Notes under the pieces: model-generated
Told to the model about the DNA's origin: nothing
Database searches by the model: none
Seen by the model: the letters and a program-made list of their open reading frames with translations, nothing else
Program-made: the position numbers and the translations under genes
Shown: in pieces, positions 1-8,319 of the stretch
Numbering within the stretch: the first letter of the stretch is position 1
Layout of the letters: the number at the start of each line of letters is the position of its first letter
Assembly (NCBI RefSeq): GCF_003846175.1
Contig: NZ_ML123049.1
Location: forward strand, 276,081-340,080
Length of the DNA: 64,000 nucleotides
Reading direction: 5' to 3'
Origin: Streptomyces sp. ADI95-17
GTDB taxonomy: Bacteria; Actinomycetota; Actinomycetes; Streptomycetales; Streptomycetaceae

Positions 1-234
1 TGGGGCGTGATCCACCTCGTGGTCGGTGTGGCGCTCGTCGTCGCCGGCCTGGCGATCCTGTCGAACAAGAGCTGGGGCCGTGGGGCCGGTGTGGCTGCGG
101 CGGGGATCAGTCTGATCACGCAGTTCATGTTCGTTCCGTACTACCCGGCGTGGGCCATCCCCGTCATGGCGCTCGACCTGGTGATCCTCTTTGCACTGAC
201 GAGGTTCCATGTCGGAGCCGACGACAGCCGGTGA
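1..234 (+). CDS. DUF7144-like membrane protein, 3' part
   Basis: The gene starts upstream of the window, and the reading frame is open from base 1 to the TGA at 232-234. The visible 77 residues form about three hydrophobic segments (residues 3-21, 30-46 and 50-66) separated by short loops, with a small polar tail. The loop with FVPYYPAW between the last two segments is typical of the small Streptomyces membrane proteins now grouped as DUF7144. Its biochemical role is unknown. The family assignment comes from recalled motif appearance. The next gene is 220 bp away, so it is probably not in the same operon. Confidence 0.65.
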   Translation, partial: WGVIHLVVGVALVVAGLAILSNKSWGRGAGVAAAGISLITQFMFVPYYPAWAIPVMALDLVILFALTRFHVGADDSR

Positions 235-454
235 CCTCCAGTGGGTCACGATCTCGATCCGGGCCGCGTCGGCACGAGGTACCGGACGGGCCATCAGGGC
301 ATCGGAACGGTCACGGGGGCAGTTCGACCGGGACACTGCCTCCTGCCCCGTTCGTCCCCCGTGGGAGACTCGGTGCTGCGCTGCGCAGGGGCGCCCCTCA
401 CGCCCGGGAGGGTGTGATTCCACAGACCTGTCACCTCGAAGGGGAGCTCTCCGG

Positions 455-1315
455 ATGCGCATCGGGATCGTCGGCACGGACAACAGCCATGTCGACCAGA
501 TCGTGCGCCACCTCAACGGCGACGGGGCGACCGGCGACGCGCGCGTCGTGGCGCTCAGCGGTGGGCGCGGTCGGCGCAATGTCGCGCTGGCGGCCACCGG
601 CGGGATCGCGGAGATCGTCGACGAGCCCGCCGCCCTGATCGGGCTGGTCGACGCGGTCGTCGTCGCGGACCGGGACGGTGCGAACCACCGGCAGCAGGCG
701 ATCCCCTTGCTGGCCGCGGGCCTTCCGGTCTTCGTCGACAAGCCTCTCAGCCGCACCGTCGCGGACGCCCGGGCCATGATCGACACCGCACGCGCCCACA
801 ACGCACCGCTCAACTCCTCCTCGGCGCTCCGCTGGATTCCCGACACCGAAGCGCTGGTGGCCCGGTCGGCGCAGGGTGGTACGCCGCAGCTGGTCGTGGT
901 GTCCGGGCCGGCCGATCCCGACGGTGACCACGGCGGGATCTTCTTCTACGGCATCCACGCGGTGGACATCGCGCTCAGGCTCGCCCCCGGCGAGATCTCC
1001 GGCGTACGCACCGACATCACCGGCACCACGGTCGTCGCCTCGTTCACCGCCGGTGACACCCGCGTCGTCGTGAACCTCGTCAGGCCGGGCAGCACGGACC
1101 AGATCCCCTTCCACGCGATGACGTTCACCCGGCAGAGCATGGTGCAGCAGACCCTCGCCCCGGGTGCGGACTACTGCGTACCCGGCCTCGAAGCGTTCCT
1201 GGAGATGGCGCGCACGGGCACGCCGCCGATCGGCTACGGGGACCTGCTGCGCCCCATCGAGGTGCTGGAGTCCGTCGCCACCGCCCTGCGCGAGGCGCCC
1301 GCCGGCGCCCGCTGA
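455..1315 (+). CDS. Gfo/Idh/MocA-family oxidoreductase
   Basis: This is a 286-residue NAD(P)-dependent sugar or cyclitol dehydrogenase-like protein. The N-terminal Rossmann strand carries GIVGTD at residues 4-9, and the family's EKP loop appears as DKPL at 95-98. A YGIHAVD segment around residue 165 matches the position of the usual catalytic His/Asp. The frame is open upstream to 209, but ATG 455 was chosen because GGGGAG ends 8 nt before it and the Rossmann motif begins right after it. The protein is shorter than the usual 330-390 residues because the C-terminal domain is reduced. The substrate cannot be told. A 7-bp stem (1326-1332 with 1346-1352) follows the stop and may help termination. 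Confidence 0.8.
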   Translation: MRIGIVGTDNSHVDQIVRHLNGDGATGDARVVALSGGRGRRNVALAATGGIAEIVDEPAALIGLVDAVVVADRDGANHRQQAIPLLAAGLPVFVDKPLSRTVADARAMIDTARAHNAPLNSSSALRWIPDTEALVARSAQGGTPQLVVVSGPADPDGDHGGIFFYGIHAVDIALRLAPGEISGVRTDITGTTVVASFTAGDTRVVVNLVRPGSTDQIPFHAMTFTRQSMVQQTLAPGADYCVPGLEAFLEMARTGTPPIGYGDLLRPIEVLESVATALREAPAGAR

Positions 1316-1610
1316 GCCGGGTCCACCGCACCGTAGGGCCCCGGTGGTGCGGGTGTGCCGTGATGCCCGCGCGGGTTGCCGGCAGGCGAAGGGATTCGGT
1401 CCGGCAGGCGTACCCCGTACGGCAATTGGCCTGGCGGGATCACGATACGCGCGCGTCGGTTTGCCATGAGTGATACCGGTGTGACCTGGGGCACAAGATC
1501 CTTGACAGTCGCCGGACGGTTGCCGAAAGCTCATTCATCATTGGTCTGGACCACAATGAATGGGCGGGGTTCATGCTCGAACCGTCACGTGCTTCTGCCG
1601 TGGAGAACTG
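1316..1610. other. Intergenic region, 295 bp
   Basis: No coding region is supported here. It holds a weak hairpin after the dehydrogenase, a TTGACA hexamer at 1502-1507, a dre-like palindrome at 1542-1553, and the leader of the ArsR-like gene. Confidence 0.6.
1532..1562. promoter_or_regulatory. dre-like (DasR-type) palindrome
   Basis: The core TGGTCTGGACCA at 1542-1553 differs by one base from the palindromic centre TGGTCTAGACCA of the DasR-responsive element. DasR is the GntR/HutC regulator of N-acetylglucosamine metabolism and of antibiotic onset in Streptomyces. The core is nested in a longer imperfect inverted repeat, CATTCAT at 1532-1538 and ATGAATG at 1556-1562. It lies about 30 bp downstream of a TTGACA hexamer and 57 bp before the regulator gene, a position that suits repression. 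DasR binding is inferred, not shown. Confidence 0.5.
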
Positions 1611-2543
1611 ATGGACCGTCAATTATCTGATGTACGACTGGCGTTGTGTGATTTGTGGCAGGCGTTCGGGGCCGCCGCGCTGCTGGTCCGGTTCGGCCCC
1701 GACGTTCCCTGGCCCCACTCCTCCTGGGCCCGCGAGGCGCACGGTGCGCTGACGCCGCGGCTGAGGTCGGTGGTCGCCCTGGCCCGGACGCGCGGGCGCA
1801 TTCCCTCGTTCCTGACCGGGGGTGTCACCTCCCGGAGGGCGAATGTCGCGGACGAGCTGGACGGCCTGGCGCGTACCCCTGCCGGGCTCGTCCGTGACGA
1901 GCTGGCCCGCGAATACCCGCAGGCCTTCGACGACCCCCTGATCGCCGCTCTGATCCGCGAACCGGAAACGCAACTGAGCTACTTGGCCGTGGAGCTGGCG
2001 AACTTCTGGCGAACCGCGATCGAGCCCCGCGGGGGCGGACTGGCCCGCTGTCTGGAGGAGGAGATCCTCTTCCGCTCGCGCACCCTGGCGATGGGCGGGG
2101 GCGCGGCACTGCTCCGTGATCTCGGGCTCCCGGTCGAGCGCACGGACGGCACGGACCGGGTGACCGCGGTGCCGATGCTCTTCGCGGACGGCACCCACTG
2201 GTGGTCGGCCGCCGCGGGGCGGACCGTGGTCGCCTTCGCTGCGCGGGGAGCGGGACTCCTGCACACCGGTGGGGAACGGGACGGTGCCGCGCAGTCCCCG
2301 CGCGAGGACCGGCTGGCGATCCTGCTGGGCCGGGGGCGTGCGTCCGTGGTCCGCGAGCTGGCCGTACCGATCACCACCTCCGCGCTCGCCGACCAACTGG
2401 GACTGGCCGCGAGCACGGTCTCGCAGCACCTCTCGGCCCTCGTCTCCGCAGGCGTCGTGCAACGCCACCGGGCCGGCACCCGCGTCCTGTACGAGCTGAA
2501 CCGTTCGGGCGTCACACTCACGCAGTGCCTGATGAATCAGTGA
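1611..2543 (+). CDS. ArsR-family winged-helix transcriptional regulator (DUF5937-like)
   Basis: This is a 310-residue protein with a long N-terminal domain of unknown fold and an ArsR-type winged helix near residues 254-303. The helix-turn-helix reads LADQLGLAASTVSQHLS and is followed by a wing with AGTRVLYEL. This layout matches the actinobacterial regulators annotated as DUF5937/helix-turn-helix proteins. I see no Cys/His metal site in the DNA-binding domain, so metal sensing is unlikely. ATG 1611 was chosen over the earlier in-frame start at 1560 because GGAG ends 5 nt upstream. A dre-like operator lies just upstream, and the regulator precedes the 2.8-8.3 kb operon, which it might control. 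Confidence 0.75.
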   Translation: MDRQLSDVRLALCDLWQAFGAAALLVRFGPDVPWPHSSWAREAHGALTPRLRSVVALARTRGRIPSFLTGGVTSRRANVADELDGLARTPAGLVRDELAREYPQAFDDPLIAALIREPETQLSYLAVELANFWRTAIEPRGGGLARCLEEEILFRSRTLAMGGGAALLRDLGLPVERTDGTDRVTAVPMLFADGTHWWSAAAGRTVVAFAARGAGLLHTGGERDGAAQSPREDRLAILLGRGRASVVRELAVPITTSALADQLGLAASTVSQHLSALVSAGVVQRHRAGTRVLYELNRSGVTLTQCLMNQ

Positions 2544-2835
2544 GGCCGGAGGCGGCGTCGCGCAGGCGTGACGGTAGGTCAATTGGCTGGTGCGGAGCCC
2601 TCTCCGAGGTGATTCGGCGTACACCGAAAGGCTTGTCCGCCCCACTGCTGTCGACAAGGGTCGAGGTGGGGAAGTGCTCGGGCCCGGCCCGTGGCCCGGC
2701 CCGACGCCCGCCGGTCACGGCGGCCGCGCCGAGGCCGTTCCCCGGCACCCACCGCGGTGATGTGCCCGGACCGGATGCGCTGGGGGAGCGGCCGGTCCGC
2801 TCAGTCACCGAGAACTTCGAACCTGGAGCGACCGC
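2544..2835. other. Intergenic region before the PhyH operon, 292 bp
   Basis: No gene is supported. The segment holds a CGGACCGG/CCGGTCCG inverted repeat (2767-2774 and 2792-2799, 17-bp spacer) 36 bp before the start codon, which is a plausible operator, and GGAGCG before ATG 2836. A somewhat less GC-rich stretch around 2569-2660 could be an old insertion remnant, but nothing in it decides this. Confidence 0.5.
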
Positions 2836-3900
2836 ATGCCGACGCCCACCCCGTATCTGCATCGAGCCCCCTCGGATCTCCCCTACTTCAGCTCGGACGG
2901 CGAGGCGTATCTGACGCAGACGCCACTGAGGGACATCCGCAAGTCGCAGGAGCTCCGGGTGCTGTCCCAGGAGGATTTCGACTTCTGGCAGACCTATGGG
3001 TACGTCATCGTCAGGGAGGCCATTCCCGCCGCGGCGGCACGGCGCCTGCTGGAGTTCACCTGGGACTTCCAGGGGCTCGACCCGGCACGGCCCGAGAGCT
3101 GGTACGAGGACCGGACGTTCCGGAACGACCTGGACCGGGAGCTGCATGTCTACGGCTTCGTCGAGGCGTACCACCACCAGCTCCTCTGGGACAGCCGGCA
3201 GGCCCGGCGCGTGTACGACGCGTTCGTCGACGTCTGGGACTGCGAAGAGCTGTGGGTGACGCTGGACCGGCTCAACCTCAATCCCCCCAACATCAAGAAC
3301 CGTGACCGCGCGCTCATCGCGCCCACGGACAAGGGCTTCGACATCGAGCTGCACTGGGATGTCGACACCACGCTCGGCGTTCTGCCGCAACGGGTCCAGG
3401 GGATCATCGCGCTCAACGACACCCGGCCCGAGCTGGGCGGTTTCCAGTGCTCGCCCGAGCTGTTCCGCCGGTTCGAGGAGTGGAAGATCGCTCAGCCGGC
3501 GGATCGCGACCCGATCAGGCCGGACGCCGACCGGAGCGAATTCCCCGTGGTGCGGCCCGACTTGAGGGCCGGGGATCTTCTCATCTGGAACGGGCTGCTC
3601 GCGCACGGGGTGGCACGCAACACCTCGGAGAACGGGGTGCGCGCGGTGCAGTACCTCTCCATGATGCCCGCGCTCGAATCGCACGAAGACCTGAGGCGGT
3701 CCCGGATCGATTCGTGGCGCCGGCTCAGCACGCCGGACTGGAACAGGACGCTGGTCGGCGACGCCACCCGGCACGAATCCCTCAGGTACGGCACCGCCGC
3801 GCTGAACGGCCTCGGCGAGCGGCTGCTGGGGCTGACTTCCTGGAACGAGCGGGAACCCGAAGAGTCGGAGGAGGAGCCGGCATGCGCCGTATCTGCCTGA
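2836..3900 (+). CDS. PhyH (phytanoyl-CoA dioxygenase)-family Fe(II)/2-oxoglutarate oxygenase
   Basis: This 354-residue protein is the first gene of a five-gene operon. The facial triad is visible: HWD at residues 173-175 supplies His and Asp, and the distal His is in LLAHGVARN at about residue 257. It is followed by an Arg-containing strand (GVRAVQY) suited to binding the 2-oxoglutarate carboxylate. Enzymes of this family hydroxylate or desaturate small molecules and are common in natural-product clusters. The 3' end overlaps the DUF6271 gene by 19 nt, so the two are probably translationally coupled. The substrate is unknown; the neighbouring decarboxylase suggests an amino-acid-derived compound. 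Confidence 0.85.
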   Translation: MPTPTPYLHRAPSDLPYFSSDGEAYLTQTPLRDIRKSQELRVLSQEDFDFWQTYGYVIVREAIPAAAARRLLEFTWDFQGLDPARPESWYEDRTFRNDLDRELHVYGFVEAYHHQLLWDSRQARRVYDAFVDVWDCEELWVTLDRLNLNPPNIKNRDRALIAPTDKGFDIELHWDVDTTLGVLPQRVQGIIALNDTRPELGGFQCSPELFRRFEEWKIAQPADRDPIRPDADRSEFPVVRPDLRAGDLLIWNGLLAHGVARNTSENGVRAVQYLSMMPALESHEDLRRSRIDSWRRLSTPDWNRTLVGDATRHESLRYGTAALNGLGERLLGLTSWNEREPEESEEEPACAVSA

Positions 3901-5303
3901 CCCTTCCGACCAACCGGCCCTGCGCCGCCGCGATTTCGGACATCGGCGAGGAGGCGGACCACGCGGCCGGCCACTTCGGTGTCGAGGTGCATCTGCTGAT
4001 CCTGGACTCCTCCGGAAAGGACGCGTTCGCCGAGCATGCCGAGGTGGTCGCCAAGGCCCGCCGGGCCCCGAACGTGATCACGCACCACCTCGACGAAACA
4101 CAACAGCGGGACTTCCTGCGCCGGGTCGTCCGGCGCTCCGGTGCCGCCGAGCCGGATCTGCTGCTCGACCTCATGCTCCCGTCCGGCGTCTCCTACGGCG
4201 CCTGCACCAACCGTGCGTTCCTGATCGCCGCCGCGCTCGGCTGCCGTTCGGTGCACCGCAGGGACTCCGACAGCACGTATCAGGTTCTGAACGGCGAGAC
4301 GGTCTTTCCGATCCACCATGAGCTGACCTCGCTCGGGAAGAGAGCGGCCGCCGCGGCGGGCGGTGTGTCCGAGACGGTGCTCGACCAGGCACACATGGCC
4401 AAGCCGGTGGCGATGGTGGGCAGTTCCTTCGTGGGCGAACTCTCGGTGGACATCGGTGAGATAGCCCGGCTGGACAACGACATCTACCACGACGTCGTCA
4501 GCCTGTGGGCTCCTCGCCACTGGCCGGACGAGCAGAAGCGGGAACTGGTGGAGGAGTCCTTCCGGGGAGCGGGCACCGACCCGTTCGTCCGCGACCACTC
4601 GACCCTGACCCATGTCGATCCCATGCGGGTGGACATGTGCAACATCAGCTTCCTGGACGAGGTGTACGAGCGGGTGCCACTGCCACCCGCGACCGACACC
4701 ATCGGCAGCGACTACTTCCTGATGCACCTGGTGCACGACGGCACACTCCCCGGCGTACTGCACAACCGCAACATCGTGAACCACTACACGGCCGAGCGGC
4801 GCACCGACGCCGGGTTCATGGCCTATCAGCTGCGGTTCACGAAGTTCTTCCTGTCGATGCTCTACTTCAACTTCATCTACGAGCGGATGGCGGCGGCCGG
4901 TGCCGCACTGCTCGACGACGACTTCCACGTACGCCCGGAAACGGTGGCCGGGCTGGCGAGGCAGAGCGCCGGGGCGGACCGCGAGGAGAACGTGCACCGG
5001 CTGGACGTCATCGAGCGCTCCTACCGCCGACTGGGCGGCAGATACGCCGAGTTCGCCGAAACCCTGGCATCGCGAGGCCGACGGCTGCTCGAAGAGGCCC
5101 GGGCGGACATCGAGAACTTCGCGCTGCTGACCGAGGCCTGGCACTCCCTGGTGCGGGCGAGCAGATCCACCCCCGTTCACCGGCCTGCCGGATCCGTCGA
5201 TGTCCATCGGCCGGCTGGATCTGGCGATATCCATCGGCCTGCCGGATCCACCGCTGTCCACCGGCCTGCCGCATCCACCGGCATTCACCGGTCGAGCCGC
5301 TAG
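3882..5303 (+). CDS. DUF6271-like protein, possible GT-A glycosyltransferase
   Basis: This 473-residue protein begins MRRICLTLPTNRP, as expected for the uncharacterised actinobacterial DUF6271 family. The N-terminal half has an alternating strand/helix pattern, and RRDSDS places a DxD-type motif at residues 128-130, as in nucleotide-sugar-dependent GT-A glycosyltransferases. A glycosyl-transfer role is therefore inferred, not shown. GGAGGAG lies just before ATG 3882, inside the preceding gene. The C terminus is odd: residues from about 432 on are a 9-residue repeat (HRPAGS core) encoded by four 27-bp tandem units. The repeat is absent from the conserved body and is probably dispensable. The decarboxylase gene follows after 16 nt. 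Confidence 0.7.
   Translation: MRRICLTLPTNRPCAAAISDIGEEADHAAGHFGVEVHLLILDSSGKDAFAEHAEVVAKARRAPNVITHHLDETQQRDFLRRVVRRSGAAEPDLLLDLMLPSGVSYGACTNRAFLIAAALGCRSVHRRDSDSTYQVLNGETVFPIHHELTSLGKRAAAAAGGVSETVLDQAHMAKPVAMVGSSFVGELSVDIGEIARLDNDIYHDVVSLWAPRHWPDEQKRELVEESFRGAGTDPFVRDHSTLTHVDPMRVDMCNISFLDEVYERVPLPPATDTIGSDYFLMHLVHDGTLPGVLHNRNIVNHYTAERRTDAGFMAYQLRFTKFFLSMLYFNFIYERMAAAGAALLDDDFHVRPETVAGLARQSAGADREENVHRLDVIERSYRRLGGRYAEFAETLASRGRRLLEEARADIENFALLTEAWHSLVRASRSTPVHRPAGSVDVHRPAGSGDIHRPAGSTAVHRPAASTGIHRSSR
5176..5283 (+). repeat. 27-bp tandem repeat, 4 units, in DUF6271 gene
   Basis: Four consecutive 27-bp units (5176-5202, 5203-5229, 5230-5256, 5257-5283) share the core CCGGCCTGCCGGATCC with a few changes each. 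A partial fifth runs to the stop codon. The unit length is a multiple of three, so the frame is kept and each copy adds nine residues around HRPAGS. The repeat also keeps a second frame open, which falsely extends the decarboxylase upstream to 5200. Confidence 0.9.
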
Positions 5304-5319
5304 GCGGGCCCGGATCATC

Positions 5320-6501
5320 ATGCATCTGAACGCCCAACTGAACGCCCATACGCGCGCTGCGCTCGAAGCCACCGACGAGGACCTGATCGTCTTCGATCTC
5401 GCCGGAATCGAAGCGCAATACGACTCACTGTTACGGGAGTTGCCCGGCATCTCCGTCCGGTTCGCCATGAAGTCCTGCCCCGTGGACGAGGTTCTGTCCC
5501 GGCTCGCGGAGAAGGGGTCCGGATTCGACGCGGCGAGCCCCAACGAGATCGCGCAGGCCCTCAGGACCGGTGTGCCGGCCGACCGGATCCATTACGGCAA
5601 CACCATCAAGTCCGACGGGAACATCGCCGAAGCACACCGCCTCGGCGTGCGGACCTTCGCGACCGACAGCCTGGAGGACGTGGCGGCGACAGCGGCCCAC
5701 GCCGCCGGATCCCGGGTCTTCTGCAGACTGGCCACCAGTGGCGAGGGCGCACTCTGGGGCCTCAGCCGGAAATTCGGCTGCTCCGGGACCGATGCGGTGC
5801 TCGTCATGGAGGCCGCGCGGTCGGCCGGACTGACACCGGCCGGCCTGTCCGTCCACGTCGGCTCTCAGCAGATGACATCGGAAGCCTGGCAGGACGCCTT
5901 CGAGCGCATCGCCGATGTGCTCACCGAACTGAACCGCCGAGGTATCCATCCGGACCACATCAATCTCGGCGGCGGCCTGCCCGCCGCCGGCTATCTCGAC
6001 AGCCGGGGAATCCCGCTGGACCCTCCGCTGGACAAGATGTTCGCGGTGATCCGGGAAGGAATCCAGCACCTCGGGGCGGTCTCGGAAAGCCCGCTGGACT
6101 TCGTCATGGAGCCGGGCCGCCATCTGGTCGCCGACCACGGCACGATCAGGGCACATGTGTCCCGGCTGTCCTCCCGGAGACAGATGGACGGCGAACGCGA
6201 GCACTGGCTCTATCTGAGCTGCGGAAAGTTCAACGGCCTTTACGAGATGGATCAGTTGCAGTACCGGCTGATGTTCCCCTCGGACCCCGGAACGGGCCAC
6301 GTCCCGGCCGTTGTCGCGGGCCCCACCTGCGACAGCGACGACGCCTACGACCACCGGCACAACCGTGTTTCCGTGCCCGGATCGGCCGCCTCGGGAGACC
6401 CGGTCTGGATTCTCTCCAGCGGCGCCTACGCCACCGGATACATGACCCAGGGATTCAACGGTTTCGATCCCCTTCCGTACACCTGTGTCGAGGGCGGATA
6501 G
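5320..6501 (+). CDS. PLP-dependent decarboxylase, fold type III (Orn/Lys/DAP decarboxylase family 2)
   Basis: This 393-residue alanine-racemase-fold decarboxylase carries the PLP lysine in FAMKSCP at residue 51. It also has HVGSQ (His179), the phosphate-binding GGGLP loop near 214, EPGRHLV (Glu264), and GPTCDSDD with Cys337-Asp338 donated across the dimer. The CDSDD form is shared by ornithine, lysine and carboxynorspermidine-type decarboxylases, so the substrate is probably a basic or acidic amino acid or a polyamine precursor. ATG 5320 starts the alignable region; the longer frame to 5200 crosses the upstream repeat. The stop codon abuts the GNAT start, and the operon position suggests it supplies an amine building block. 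Confidence 0.85.
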   Translation: MHLNAQLNAHTRAALEATDEDLIVFDLAGIEAQYDSLLRELPGISVRFAMKSCPVDEVLSRLAEKGSGFDAASPNEIAQALRTGVPADRIHYGNTIKSDGNIAEAHRLGVRTFATDSLEDVAATAAHAAGSRVFCRLATSGEGALWGLSRKFGCSGTDAVLVMEAARSAGLTPAGLSVHVGSQQMTSEAWQDAFERIADVLTELNRRGIHPDHINLGGGLPAAGYLDSRGIPLDPPLDKMFAVIREGIQHLGAVSESPLDFVMEPGRHLVADHGTIRAHVSRLSSRRQMDGEREHWLYLSCGKFNGLYEMDQLQYRLMFPSDPGTGHVPAVVAGPTCDSDDAYDHRHNRVSVPGSAASGDPVWILSSGAYATGYMTQGFNGFDPLPYTCVEGG

Positions 6502-7071
6502 ATGGGCCGTGACATGCGCGTACGCCGTATCTCGGAGCGTGACTGGGACGCCGTCGCGGCGCTGGAGGCCGGTGCGTACACCGCCGCCGGACTCTCGGAA
6601 GGCCGGGCGGCCCTGAAGTCCCGGGCCGATGCCTCGCCCGCCACCTGCTTCGTACTGGACCACGGGGACCGGACCGTGGGCTATCTGCTGGCACTGCCCT
6701 ATCCGATGTTCGAGTATCCGGACCTGAACCGGACGGAGGACGTCGTCTTCCACTCGCGCAATCTGCATCTGCACGATCTCGTCATCGCCGAGGAGTTCCG
6801 CGGCAGGGGCCTGGCGAAAGGCCTGTTGCGGCATTTCACCGGAACAGCGGGGGCGAAGGGGTACGAGGGAATCTCCCTGGTCGCCGTCCTCGGCAGCGAC
6901 ACCTTCTGGGCGGCGAACGGATACCGGGCCCATCGGGAGGTCACACCCCCGACGGGTTACGGCGCGGACGCGGTGTACATGTCCCGGGCCGTGCCCGGCG
7001 CCCACAGCAGGAGAACGAATCCCGCCCGTGCGTCCTCGCACCGGGCAACTCTGGAAGACGAAGTGGGCTGA
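6502..7071 (+). CDS. GNAT-family N-acetyltransferase
   Basis: This 189-residue protein has the GNAT acetyl-CoA loop in the form EEFRGRGLAKGLLRHF, preceded by a strand reading LHLHDLVIA and followed by VLGSDTFWAANGY, the usual motif B region. It starts directly after the TAG of the decarboxylase, and its own stop touches the MFS gene, so it is co-transcribed. By context it may acetylate the amine made by the decarboxylase, either as a tailoring step or for self-protection. The last 20 or so residues are basic, polar and probably disordered. ATG 6514 is an alternative start. Confidence 0.8.
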   Translation: MGRDMRVRRISERDWDAVAALEAGAYTAAGLSEGRAALKSRADASPATCFVLDHGDRTVGYLLALPYPMFEYPDLNRTEDVVFHSRNLHLHDLVIAEEFRGRGLAKGLLRHFTGTAGAKGYEGISLVAVLGSDTFWAANGYRAHREVTPPTGYGADAVYMSRAVPGAHSRRTNPARASSHRATLEDEVG

Positions 7072-7077
7072 TTGCCG

Positions 7078-8319
7078 ATGTCTGGCGTTTCTGGCGTCAA
7101 CGATCAATTCCGCCGAGCACAGCTCGCGATCGCAGCGTTGTTCTGTTTTCTCGGATTCCAGTACGCGACCTGGGCATCACGGCTCCCCGCCATCAAGACC
7201 CGGCTGGACCTGACGGAGGCGGAACTGGGCCTGCTGCTGATGGCCTGCGGCGCGGGCGCGGCCGCGTCGTTCCCCCTCGTGGCGATACTGATGAAGCGCA
7301 TGGGTTCACGACGGCTCGCGGTCCTGTCGGCCGTGGCCCTGAGCCTGCTCCTGCTCGCACTGTCGGCAGCACCCAACTATCCGGTCGCCCTCGTCGTCAT
7401 CTGCTGCGACGGGATCGCCGTCGGCGCCCTGAACGTCGCGATGAACGCTCAGGGCGCCGCGCTCGAAGTCACCTATCAGCGCACCGCCATGGCCAGACTG
7501 CACGCGACCTTCAGCGCCGGTTCGCTGTTCGCCGCGCTCCTCGCCTCCGGTGTGAACCTGCTGACCACGGACGTCACGGTGCACTTCGGTGTGGCCGCGG
7601 CCCTGTTGCTCCTGCTGGTCGGGCTGACCAGGTCGGGGCTGCTGACCGAGGACGAGCAGCCCCAGGCCGGGTCCACGGCCGAGAGCCAGGCCGGTACGCC
7701 CACCGAGGATCCCGTCCCGGAGAAGAGCCGCCGCAGGCTGAGCATGCCGTCCCGCGTGACGATATGGATGGGCTTCGCGATGGTGTTCGGCACGGTCACC
7801 GAAGGCGCCATGAACGACTGGTCCGCTCTCTACATGAAGGACGTGGTCGACGCGGCGGCGGAACTGGCGCCCCTGGGCATCGCGGTGGTCTCGGTCATGA
7901 TGGTGCTGGCCCGCGTCTTCGCCGACGGCTGGCGCAGCCGCTGGGGCGACGGGCGCATCGTCCGCGTCGGCGGTGTGGTGGCCGGGACCGGGCTGGCGCT
8001 CGCCCTGCTGGCCGGGGGCGTGGTGCCGACCCTGATCGGGTTCGCCTGCGTCGGCCTGGGCGTGGCGGCCGTGACGCCCTGCATCTACGTGGCGGCGGCA
8101 GCGCAGGGCACGGACGCCCTGGCCCTGGTCGCCGCCATGGGAACGACGGGCCTGCTGGCCGGGCCCGCGCTGATCGGCTTCATAGCGAGCGCGGGCAGCC
8201 TGGTCTGGGGAATGGGCGCCGTCGCCGCCTCGGCGATCCTGGTGTCCCTGTGCGCCACACGGATCCGCTGGCCGGGACTCGCCGAGTCGGAACCCCGGGT
8301 CCTGAGCCCAGAGAGCTGA
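7078..8319 (+). CDS. MFS transporter, putative product exporter
   Basis: This 413-residue integral membrane protein shows 12 hydrophobic segments split by a polar central loop (about residues 190-220), the standard MFS layout. The N-terminal stretch FQYATWASRLPAIKTRL and the family loop after TM2 (MKRMGSRRLAVL) resemble YbjJ-type MFS carriers. A TTG at 7072, directly after the previous stop, is also possible; ATG 7078 was preferred because AAGTGGG lies about 10 nt upstream. As the last gene of the operon it is a good candidate for exporting the product. The stop codon lies inside a 28-bp tandem duplication. Confidence 0.85.
   Translation: MSGVSGVNDQFRRAQLAIAALFCFLGFQYATWASRLPAIKTRLDLTEAELGLLLMACGAGAAASFPLVAILMKRMGSRRLAVLSAVALSLLLLALSAAPNYPVALVVICCDGIAVGALNVAMNAQGAALEVTYQRTAMARLHATFSAGSLFAALLASGVNLLTTDVTVHFGVAAALLLLLVGLTRSGLLTEDEQPQAGSTAESQAGTPTEDPVPEKSRRRLSMPSRVTIWMGFAMVFGTVTEGAMNDWSALYMKDVVDAAAELAPLGIAVVSVMMVLARVFADGWRSRWGDGRIVRVGGVVAGTGLALALLAGGVVPTLIGFACVGLGVAAVTPCIYVAAAAQGTDALALVAAMGTTGLLAGPALIGFIASAGSLVWGMGAVAASAILVSLCATRIRWPGLAESEPRVLSPES

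Noticed and set aside
209..454. Long upstream extension of the oxidoreductase frame at 455
   Set aside because: The extension has no family similarity, and a good ribosome binding site precedes ATG 455.
2569..2660. Slightly atypical segment that might be an insertion-sequence remnant
   Set aside because: No transposase fragment, terminal inverted repeat pair or target duplication could be identified.
5176..5303. Regular repeats that might suggest a CRISPR array
   Set aside because: Units are contiguous without unique spacers, keep a reading frame, and no cas gene is present. The same holds for the repeats at 12051, 25099 and 46169.
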